NCBI GenBank assembly: GCA_963576735.1
Contig: OY755188.1
Coordinates: 3,906,001-3,970,000 of the forward strand
Source: Bedellia somnulentella
Lineage: Eukaryota > Arthropoda > Insecta > Lepidoptera > Bedelliidae
DNA: 64,000 nt
Reading direction: 5' to 3'
Shown here: positions 47,901 to 59,900 of the stretch, piece after piece
How positions within the stretch are numbered: the stretch's first letter is position 1
Layout: every line of letters begins with the position of its first letter
Notes under the pieces: generated by a model
The model's database searches: none
What the model was told of the DNA's origin: nothing
The model's input: only the letters and a program-made list of their open reading frames with translations
Position numbers and translations under genes: made by a program

Positions 47901-50900
47901 TAAATTCAGATATTTCAGTTAATTTTTAAATGAACCAAATTATAAAAACCTTTACATTACTAGAGCTGACGCAAAAAAAGTAAAATTGTATCGTAATTTT
48001 CGACTGAAACAAATATGTCTAATTCTAAGTTTTTCAGATTTTACTCAACAATGTCTTATTAAGCATACCAAATTTGTAAATTAAACAGTAACTTTGGCTT
48101 GAGTTTACAATTTAACAAACTGCCTTAATGAGAATTTTCAAGAAACGCCGAGTGATTAAATAGAATTAAGGCCAGGTCCTATAAACTTTGAAACAAGTAC
48201 TCATAATTTCTGTGTTAATTGAAATTAAGATTTTAGCAGGTAAAATAAAAATATTTGTGCCATTGCGAATAAACTAATCTTATTTTCTTTATTCTATTAT
48301 AATTTGGTAACTAGTTATGACCGATGTTTGAACTCTACATTTGGTCATTTATTAAATAGCATCAAATCAAATAAAAAAATATCAAAATATTCTTTATAAG
48401 TCGAGTAGGTATTATACATTTTTTCGGCCTTCTGATAAGCTGTACAAAGCCTGTGATTGGGTATAGCGTGATTCCGTATGTGAATTACATTACAAGGTTT
48501 AATATAGTAACTGTTTAAATATTAGTTTGCAATAAAAAGTAAGAATTGAACATTTTGAAACTTTTAACAACTACCTTTGAATAAAATGGTCGGTCGTTTA
48601 TTTGTTATTAGTTAAATAAGCATACATTCTAAATTTTACAGTGCGCTGCTCTTTCTGTAATTATTATATAATTTTAATTTTAAAACCTTTTCGGATTTTA
48701 AATTGTTAAAGAAAACATAACAGTAACACACCAACAGTAGTGAAAATTCATTTAGTTTTTATGTGGCAACACACCGGCAATAGCAATCGGAACCCAACAG
48801 AAATCACTGAAAATGGGATCAAAGTGTGGGACCCCAATAAAAAAACCCATAATTATTCCTCAAAGTAATGCAATAACAATGAAGATTAAAAGAACTGATA
48901 TTTCAGGATCTACACAGAAGTATACCACGCTAAAGGAAACTATAAGCTACGAAGAGATGCCGATTTCCTTCCGAGTCGTGATACCAAAATTATAAAGGAG
49001 TTTTTGGAAGAGTTTTATTCTGAAATTGATGTCTCGCCTAAAGAAGTAGAATTTGTTGAAGCTTGTGGCTCAGGTATAAAGTGGTTTTACATTATTATCT
49101 TACAGATGGAGATTAATATAATAATACGAGATTGAATAAACCGTTGTTGAAATCGGAATGTTATATATTCAGGAAATTGCTGCATTTATATATTTAAACA
49201 GTTATATGGGTAGACTGATCTTTTATCTGAGTTGTGGGTTCTGTAAAGAAAAAGGGGTCCATATTGGTCCACATAAAATTCTAAATAATATTCATTGTCT
49301 TTCTAACGATTTACATACATACATACATATACTCACGGCTGTAAATACCTAGAAGGGGTAGCCAGAGCTAAGGAATCAGAAATTCCACAGCCACTTTTGG
49401 ATGTTGTGTGGGGAAAAGATGGTGAAATAAAGGTTGTTGGTGATGGGTCTCCAACCGCATCGCCCAAAAAATCCCTCAAAAGCCCCAATACCGTTAGTCG
49501 CCTCTTACGTACACCCACCGGAAGAAATGGGGTAGTGTTATTCTAAGCCGACACTACACAGCAATACAATACAATTCTAACGATTTGTGTTCATAATAAT
49601 CACTTTTCATAATTTTATTTGTCATACTTTATTTATTCATAAATTTTTAATGCTACCGACGGAGGTCATAAAAGTTAGTGATCATATTTTTTTAGTAATA
49701 ATGTTACTACCCAGATATTTGTTAAAACTATATTTTTTTTCAAGATCTTTTTTCTTCGTAACATTCAATGATCATATTGTTCTAATTAATAATATTGTTA
49801 CTAGGATAATGCTGTCTGTTATGTTGAAAATATTGAATAAGAATGTAATTTCAATAAAACCATTTTATACATAACCTAACCTAGCTAAATGTGTCCTAAC
49901 TCATTTATGAATATTATGTTTATTTATTGAAGTGATCATGAGTGTCGACCATTAGTGAAACCAATCCAAATATTAGTTAATACAAACTGTAAAACTAGTG
50001 ATATTATGAAATTCAATGCTTTAATATTTCAATATTTATGACTTAATTTTTTTACGAAGACTAATCATCATGATTTTAAATGGAATTTAAAATTTTTTCG
50101 GACCTCCGATGATAGGAGTTAAAAAGTTATGTAAGAAAAGTGCACCCAATAAAAAGTGAAAAATTTTTATGAGATGGAAAAAAATAACCTTCATTAATAT
50201 CCACTTTCTTTACCTATTAGGTTTAACTACTTCAGTGAATACACTGTCAAAGAAAAACGTGGATATGAACACAAAGTCACGTGAGGTTCAGAAGTAATAG
50301 TACCTTCAGGGACATACAGCGTGAACGTTTGAGTTTACATACTAAGTATAAATACCTTCAGTAATGTTCGATTCTGTGCTGAGCGCTCTCATCGTTTTCC
50401 CGCAACTTTCCTACTCACACTTCGTCATCCGGATCTGGCAGCCATCCAAAACCTTAGATACCTATCATTGTGATACATAGGTATTAATACATACATACAT
50501 ACATACATATACTCACGGCTATAAATCCCTTAACGGGGTAGCCAGAGCTTTGGAATGAAAAATTCCTCAGCCACTTTTGGAAGTTGATTGGGAAAAGATG
50601 GTTATAATAAATGTTTTTGATGACGGGTCTCCGACCACATCGCCCAAAAATCACTTAAAAAGCCCCCAATACCCTTAGTCGCCTCTTACGATCACCCACG
50701 GGTAGAAATGGGGTAGTGTTATTCTAAGCCGACACTACACGGCAATAGGTATTAATGAAAATAATATATGCAGGAATTGCTGAAGCTGATGGAAACGAGC
50801 TTGAAGCCATTGGTCAAATATTTGGTAAAGAGAAGCCTGTCAAAGTTGGAAGTGTCAAATCAAACATGGGCAACAGTGAACCCGCATCTGGTGTTTGTGC

Positions 50901-53900
50901 TGTTACCAAGGTACTTAAAATATTTTTCTATTCCATCATTTTATCAGCCAATTGTTTTGTTCACTTGTTCAAAGCTTACATCGTTCATCGGCTTCCTTTG
51001 ATCTAGGTCCACCTTATGATAAAAATAAATATTTAGTTATTTGAAAAAAATATTTAATAAAATAAACTTAAATTAATCTATAGAAATATCAAAAGATATA
51101 GAAAATAAGAAATAATACTTAAACAATTTTAAAAATATTTTAAAATCACTGCCGCTAGGGGGAAGGGCTCCCAAGAGGCTGGCTGCATTGGCCCTTTGTA
51201 TCGCAACGCTTATTAAATTGAAACATTTTAAGTGTACATTGGGTTAATATTTATGAAAACCATTTGTTTTTGAATATGATTGAAAATAAAAAGTGTAAAA
51301 TACATATCAAAATGCAGATTAATAAATGAAGCTGATATCTTTAACTCAGAATAAATGTAAGCAATCTGAAACATTATTTTCATAACGTTTTCAAGAACAA
51401 GTTAGAAATATGTAGGTACTTAAATTATTGTTTTTCTTTAATCTTAATTCTAAACATAATTGAGAAAAAACTTATGATTTGAAAAAAATCCTAATTCGAT
51501 ATTATACCTAGTAACTAGAAATTTCTACCAATCGAACTACCAAAAAAAGTAGCTAAAGGCAGGAAAAAACCTGCTAGACTATTTAATATTACTATATTAT
51601 TTCAGGTGTGTTTAGCATACGAAAAGGGTGAAATACCAGCTAATCTTCACTATGAAGAGCCGCAAGATCATCTTGCAGCCATCAAACAAGGACAAGTGGA
51701 AGTTTTGACTGATCACGCTAAGTTCAATAGGACGTATACGGCACTGAATACATTCTCTTATAGCGGTGCTAATATTCATGTATTATTCAAGGGACATTAC
51801 AAAGAAAAGGTGAAATATTATTTGTATTGTAAACTTTTTTTCACTAGAAATTGTCACCTATATTCGTAATCATATGAACTTAGTTCGTATTTGTACACAA
51901 ATTTGAAGATATATTTCTACAATGTAACCAATTTCTTAAGTAGTTATAAAAGGCAAAAATGTTGGGGTTTGAATTGTTTGTTGTGCTGTTTGTGCTGTTT
52001 AGATGGGTCCATATTACCAAACCTTTTTATTTATTTTTTTCCGTTTCCTTTATACTAAGGATATTTTAATACCGCTGCTTCTCTTTACATGGCATTAGAA
52101 TTAACAGACGCTAGAGTATATGTATGATTAAATGTGCTACAATGATTTATTTTTTCAGAATCTAAACCAATATGATACGACCATCCCTCGGCTAGTTGTA
52201 GTCTCTGGAAGACAAGAATCTTGTGTAGATAAAATTCATAATGAGTTGAAGAGTAAACCAATTGATGCGGAAGAAATCGGGCTCCTTCAAAACATTCACA
52301 GATTTGACATTCCTGGTCATATGTGCCGCGGATTTATTATCTTAGGTAAGTTTTCTTTGAGCTAAAAATAGAAAAGTAATAAAATCCTCTTCTTACGCGT
52401 GTATGTTCTTATCATTTCGTTTTTGAGAACAAGCTAAAAAGTGCTTGAAATAGAAAATTGTATATTTAATGACAACATGTCCACCTAGTCATGTCCTCAC
52501 TTATGAATGTTATCATTATCTTAGTTCTACCTCATTGTTTTTTGAGTTCGTAGTAGTAGTAGTTCAGTTTGCAGAGGCGTGTATTTTTTTTTAATAGCCT
52601 TAGTTTCAATTTGCTTAATCATTTATGATTTTACGAAGTATGTTTACCTGAAATAATTGAGAGGGTAAAATATCATAAATATGGGAATATTTTTTATGTC
52701 TAGATTTATGTATGTGAATAAGAATAAGAGAATTCATTTTGATAACAAAGCATGTGTGTACTAAAAGACAGGCGTTCGAAGTGTTCCGCATAAAAGATCA
52801 TGTCTGGAAATATTAACGAATTAAAAATTAAGCTGCACAACTTATGTTTTTATCGGCTAAGAAAAATTTACAGGTAAATGGAGCACTGGATAGTCTAATG
52901 TCTAGTCAATCGGTGTCCGAAAAGGCCCGAATGGCTGTGCATGATGCTGTCCTCGTTCCTACGCTTATGTATGGCAGTGAATGTTAGGTGTGGTAGAAGA
53001 AATATTAAAGCAGAGTGAATGCAGTAGAAATGAGATCCCTCAGAAAGTTTTATTGTAAGGTTATGTGATCGTGTGAGGAATGGTGTGATTCGTGAAAGGT
53101 GTGGTGTAAAAGATGATATTATAAGAAAGATAGAAAAAGGAATGTTGAGATGGTTTGCGTACATAATGAGGATGGATGACAGTAAATTGGTGAAAGAGAT
53201 ATATAGAGCCAATGTGGAAGGTAATGTTAGTAAAAGACGACCTTGGAAGACACATTTGGATGAAATAGAAAATGTGCTCAAAAAGGCAGGCGTCCGAAAT
53301 ATGAAGAATAAAAGAGCATGTATGAAAAGATTGATGGATGTGAACGAAGCCAGAGAGGTTTGCCAGGATCGTACAAAGTGGCGATCGATAGTCTCTACCT
53401 ACCCCAATGGGAACTGACGGCGTGAGAATATGTATGTATGTATTTACAGGTAAAAACGACACTGTAACCTTAAGCTAAGTTTAACACCGTTAATATATGG
53501 CGCCACTGCCATTTCCATTGTGGTTTGTGTATGGCGGCATGGGGTCCCAGTGGGCAGATATGGGGGCTGAAATGTCCCTTATTCCCTTTATTCCCTGTCA
53601 TATCCCTACTCTAATGAGATCTTATGGCATGAGTATGTGTAAATAATTGGTACAAAGAACATACGCATACTCACAGCCTTAAATCCCTCGAAGGGGTAGC
53701 CAGAGCTAAGGAATTTGAAATTCCTCAGCCCCTTTTGGAAGGTTGAGTGGGAAAAGAATGGTAAAATAAAGGTTGTTGGTGATGGGTCTTCAACCGCATC
53801 GCCCAAAAATCCCTTAAAAGCCCCAATACCGTTAGTTGCCTCTTACGTACACCCACCGGAAGAAAATGGGTAGTGTTATTCTAAGTCGACACTACACAGC

Positions 53901-56900
53901 AACTGAAATAAAAAATAAATTCATTCACAAGTAAAACCGACAAAGAAACCGTAATTCTAGTTTAACGCCACCAATATTATGATGCACTGCCACGTCCATT
54001 ATGGTTTGTGTACAGTTGCATGGGATCCCAGTAGGCCCGTATAGGGGCTGAGGGACAGTCATCGCCTACTTTAATATTATCTTACGGCACAAGTATACTC
54101 GTATGTAAATAATGTGTATAAAGACATAAAAAATAAGTTGATTCACAGGTAAAAACGACAACGAAACCGTAAGTCTAGTCCAACACCACCAATACTATGA
54201 TGCACTGCCACGTCCATTGTGGTTTGTGTACAGTGGCATGGGGTCCCAGTGGGCTGGTATGGGCGCTGAGCTTTTGAAGATACCGGTATTTGCGGCTGCT
54301 ATTGAGAGGTACTTGTGTTTTCAATAGCCCTTTTTTACTTTGCGATTTTTTTTAATATTTTGTTTTCATTAGATATGTGCGAGGGGTAGACAAATAAAAG
54401 TGTGTTGTGCATGAAAAAATGATAGGGAATTAGAAGTTATGCCGGGATTAGCTTGATCGAAGGAGGCAAGTTTGAAAGATCATGTTTCGAATTGAAACAA
54501 CTATTGATTTTCGGATATTTTAATCGCGTGTTATTACATTATTTTTAAAGCCCGACGTTTCGAAAACTTTTCAGTTATCATGGTCACGGGAAGACTCCAA
54601 ATCCAAATCAAAGAAATATCCGAAAATCAATAGTTGTTTCAATTATAATGTGCAATCGTGAAAATCTTAGAAGATCATGTTTCGAGTTTTTTTATTGTAA
54701 AAAGAACACTTCATATGTCAAATAAATAATAGTTTAAAAACACTAAAAAACACGCTTTTATAAGTGCACTTAAAAGTCAAAAATAAATTACGGGTCGTTC
54801 AAGTTGTCTCTATTTCTGGGCTGAAGTGTAAACTATGGGCTTTTAATTATAATATTTGATTGTAAAATCGTGGGACGCTGGAAAAGGAAAAATTTTTTGT
54901 TTACCTTGCTAAGAAATCAAGTTAAGCGATGTTTCGGGAAGCAGGTTACAGAGATCGGCACTCTAACTAGAGTTGCAGCACCACTAGTTGGAGGCTTTAT
55001 ATTAAACAGACTGTTCAAAGTACTAGTCAACAGTGGCAAAATGTAGAGTTCTTGTTCGTGTATTTGTTTACAAGAAAGTTTTTCCTGCTCCAGCGCCCCA
55101 CGCTTTTACAATCAAATATTATAATTAAAAGCACATAGTTTACACTTCAGCCCAGAAATAGAGACAACTTGAACGACCCGTAATTTATTTTTGACTTTTA
55201 AGTGCACTTATAAAAGCGTGTTTTTTAGTGTTTTTAAACTATTAATTTATTTTATGCTTTTTAGTCTTTGCTCATGGCATATTTTAAACATTTATTAATT
55301 TATCATCATAGATTCAGTTTATTACTCTTCAATATACATCGTATCGTAGTAGCGCCTGTAGCTCAGTTGGACTGATGTGATCGTATTTACAAGTTAAGCA
55401 ACGCGAGCTGCGGTCCGTCCACGGATGGGTAACCGCCTAGTGGTATTTATCTCGGGCGCTACCGTGCTTCGCAAGGCACGTAAAGCCGTTGGTGCCGGTT
55501 GTTGTCGTAAGATAGCAGTCGTCAAGCTTTGTCAGAGACTCAAACGGGCGGCTTGATAACATCTAACGGTAAGGTGACCACTAGCTTTACAAACCTTTAC
55601 CAACCCGGCTGGCCCCCGTGGTGAAGTATGGCTAATACCTTCCTCACGGAAGAGACCCGTGCCCAGCAGTGGGACGTTATGGGTTGGTAACGATACATCG
55701 TATGCTAATATTCATAATGAAGTTCCAGTTCAAATCTTCCGGCTCCATCATCAGATCAGTTCGATAGTACCATATTATTGTATTCAGACCTTGAAACCTA
55801 ATCGTGGTCAAAGTTTATTTCGTGGTCAAAGTTCATTACAAGACCTTTCTAACAAGTCCAAATACGGCTATAATACGATCATCCATCATTAAGTTCCAGT
55901 TAATATCTTCCGGCTCCATCATCAGATGAGCTCGACAGTACCATATTATTGTATTCAGACCTTGAAACCTAATCGTGGTCAAGGTTCATTACAAGACCTT
56001 TCTAACAAGTCCAAACACGGCTATGATACGATATTTCATCATGGAATGCTAGTGCCTATCTTCCGGCTTCATCATCAGACCTTGAAACCTAATCATGGTC
56101 AACGTTCATTACAAGACCTTTTTAACAAGTCCAAACACGGCTATGATACGATCATCCATCATGAAGTTCCAGTTCATATCTTCCGGCTCCATCATCAGAT
56201 CAGCTCGACAGTACCATATTGTTGTATTGTCATCGAAATCACATACAACTGCCAATTTTCATAACGCTATGACCTTTAGAAGATGGTTAAATTAGTTTTC
56301 TTAGATTTGATTACATAGTTACATACATACAGGTCGACCTAATAAAAGCGTGTTAAAAATACAAAATTGTTTATAAGACTGTTTTTGGTAGAATCACTTT
56401 TTTACACACACACACTCACACATACTCACGGCTATAACTCCCTAAAAGGGGTAGCCAGAGCTAAGGAACTAGAAGTTCCGCAGCCACTTTTGGAAAGTTG
56501 AGTGGGGAAAGGATGGTAAAATAAAGGTTATTGGTGAAGCCCCAACACCGTTTGTCGCCTCTTACGTACTCCCACCGGCAGAAATGGGGTAGTGTTATTC
56601 TAAGCCGACACTACACAGCAACTTCTTTTTACAAATAGAAATATTAATAAAATGGCAGCGTTCACTCTGACGGTGGTGGTAGTAGCAGAAAACATAACAT
56701 AAACCAATGTTTCAATATATAAACATAAACGTCCCCGCCGAATATACCCGAAGGGGTTGGCAGAGGTACTAATACTTCTGAACATCACGTGACTTTGTCA
56801 CCTGGTGTTCAGAGTACCCACGTTTTGCATGGACAGTGTACTCACGTGATAGGGGGCAGGCCTATCGCCGTTTTGTACGAATACACTGTCACATGGCTAA

Positions 56901-59900
56901 GTGCTACTCAGGGTTCCTCACGATGTTTTCCCTCACCGTTAACAAGCATGATAAATTAACCACACATTATGTCTTTAGAAAAGACAAATTGGTGCAGGCC
57001 CGACCCGGGATTTGAACACTAGTTGCTTGCACGTTAACCGGTGTTCTACCCATTGAGCTATCACGTCGTCGTTACAGTTATACGTAGCAGAAAAATAAAA
57101 AAATATATCTTATACAATGACTTTATTTTAAAATGATTAGTAGTTTTAATGGGTCATATGTTTTCAGATGCCGCAAAACTCTAGAGCCAAAAGGCTTGGA
57201 CCTAATTGATATTTTGACCAACCCAGACAAGACCATTTATGATAACATCTTGCATTCATTCGTCGGTATAGCTGCCGTCCAAATTGGATTGACGGATGTA
57301 CTGAAATCTATGGGGATAGTCCCGGACTTTATCATTGGTAAAATTTTAGATATATTAGTATTACTCGTAATTAATTCACGCATAACAAAATCAAGTAAAT
57401 TTCATTAAATGGTGATGGATGGTGTTTATTACAACCGATATATTTAAGTCCCAAAACTCTTAAAAAAGCTGCCAGAGATTAAGAATCATAAATTTTTCAG
57501 CCACTTTTGGATGTTGAGTCTTTTTTTTAAATCAAAAGATGGTTGGTAATAGATGGTCCAAGAAATCACCCTAATATAAATTCCCAAAACCCTTGTACAA
57601 CTATGGGACAAAATAGATTCATCATCTTCTAAACCGGCTATATACAGCTACAATTTTACCAAGAAATCTTTATTTCTTTGTCCAGGCCATAGTGTAGGAG
57701 AGCTGGGCTGTGCGTACGCTGACGGATGTTTCACAGCAGAAGAAATGATATTAGCCGCTTACAGTAGAGGACTGGTATCGCTACAAACTCCTCTTATTAA
57801 AGGATCCATGGCTGCTGTTGGACTAAGTTATAGAGAAGTAAGTTGTTCATTTATTCAAGCTTGCTATTATCATTATAAAAAAGTAAGCTTTATGAAATTA
57901 AATCTTATTTTATTGCTAAGGCCAAAAAGCATAAATTTATCTTATGCCAACCTAGTTATGGCAACAAATTAGTATTGATTTTTAGCATTAGCTTTATTTT
58001 TTTTAAATCCTAAGTAAAACTCAGAAGCTTGTACTGAGTTTAGCTAAGATACAAAATTATTTACTGAAGCTATTGATCACATTTTTTGTTATTTTTCTTC
58101 AAATATAATGAAAATCATTTGCTCATTTGCTTATTTCATGATTTTCATACTAGATCCAACCAATGTGTCCTCCTGAAATTGAAGTCGCTTGCCACAACAG
58201 TGCTGAATCGTCTACTATATCGGGACCTGCTGACATCATGAAAGAGTTTGTAGCAGAACTGACTAAGAAGAAGATCTTTGCCAAAGAAGTGCCTTGCTCA
58301 AATATTGCTTACCATTCTCGTTACATTGCTGGAGCTGGTGAGTTTATTATTGACTTCGGAACCATATTTTTATAAAACGTACATTGTTTTTTGCATAGTA
58401 GAAAACTACTTTGGAGGGCAGATCCAATGTGTATTGGACAAACTACTGAAGAGACTTTCTTTCATAATGATTGAGTATCTCAATTCATGTGACATGTTTG
58501 TCACACGGTGTTCAAATGTTATATTCCGTTTATATAAAATAAAATATTCATACATTCTAGCAAACTCAAAAAGTTTATAAACATTTTACAAAACATGGTA
58601 CTGTCTGTGCTGTTCATAATACATTCAATGTGGCCAATGCGCTAATGCTATTGTAAGCTGATACTACAAGCCTAAAGAGTTTATTCCATTACACTTTGTC
58701 GTTTCTGAATTTAGACGTCCTTCGAAGTTACTGCCGCAGACGTTTGTTATTCCACTACACAAATTTCAGTTTGAACGGTATTCCACTAGTCTGAATTCAG
58801 ATTCTGTGGCTTTCAGACGTCTTCATTCAGACAAATGGAATAAGCTCTTAAATATGTATAAACTATTAGTTTACGGGCCTTATTGATCGAAGCTATACAT
58901 TTGGCAATGCCACTCATACAACAACAAAGTGTGTCAGCAAATAGTTAGAAGTTAAATTTGTTACATTTTACACAACATTATTGTAGCCCCATAAAAATGT
59001 AGTTTCAAGATATATCTGTTTAAAGTTTAGACTGTACTTAGCATTTATTGCAATAGAAATGGCTTCAAAGACATGATTTATGTTACAGGTAAAAATTATG
59101 CGTTAATTTAATATTTTACTCTTTTACAACGTTATCTACGTTACGGAAATGATACCTATGTTAAAATATGAAATAAGGTTCGTTTTTTAACAAAAAATAA
59201 TATTTCGTCATCTTACTTCGTTTATAGATAAAGCGCTTCATTATTTAGTATTTTAGTCTATCAATCTTAAACAAAATACACGTGATGCCAAAACCCTCCC
59301 GTCCATTATTTCTTGACAGATGTGGATAGTAATGACGCTCGATCAATTTTATATTTAGTTATTATCTTGGCTTTGAATCATTTTCGGTCATAGGGTGTAA
59401 TTAACCCTAATAAGAAGGTTTTTGTTTATGTTAATAACTAATAAATAAAGGAAAGAATCGATCAATCGACGTAAGAATCGATCAATCCTCGCGGGTGTAA
59501 AAATTATTCTTTCCTTTATTTGAATTAAACCCTTCTCAGTTAACGGGTGCAAATATAACAAATTGTATATAATTTATATAAAATGTATTTATTATAGTTA
59601 ATTTTCTCAGGACCTGGTCTCCTTAAGTATCTGAAAGAAGTTATAAAAGATCCGAAGCCTAGGAGTAACAAGTGGGTATCAACATCTGTGCCCGAAGAAA
59701 AATGGACAGAAGAATCTGCTAAATATTCTTCAGCTGAATACCATACTAACAATCTATTGGTCAGTCTAGATTAAAGTTATTTTGTTAAATCATATGATCA
59801 ATGCAATTACAGATTCAATATTTGTATTCAGGAACAAAATAAATACTTAAGCAATACCTCTAAAAAACTTGCCTAATCTAATCTAAGCCATGTGGATTTT

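Noticed and set aside
53450..54148. mutually exclusive alternative exons 10
   Set aside because: Copies 1 and 2 have stops and one has lost its acceptor, so they cannot replace exon 10; kept as pseudo-exons.
55345..55470. 5S rRNA gene
   Set aside because: Only the internal promoter segments match; the outer stems are absent and the unit is a bounded SINE.
55724..56235. CRISPR-like or coding repeat array
   Set aside because: Units are long, contiguous and of unequal length without spacers; the host is an animal genome.
55926..56264. 112-codon ORF
   Set aside because: Reads through the tandem repeat; the repeated protein pattern is a by-product of the DNA repeat.
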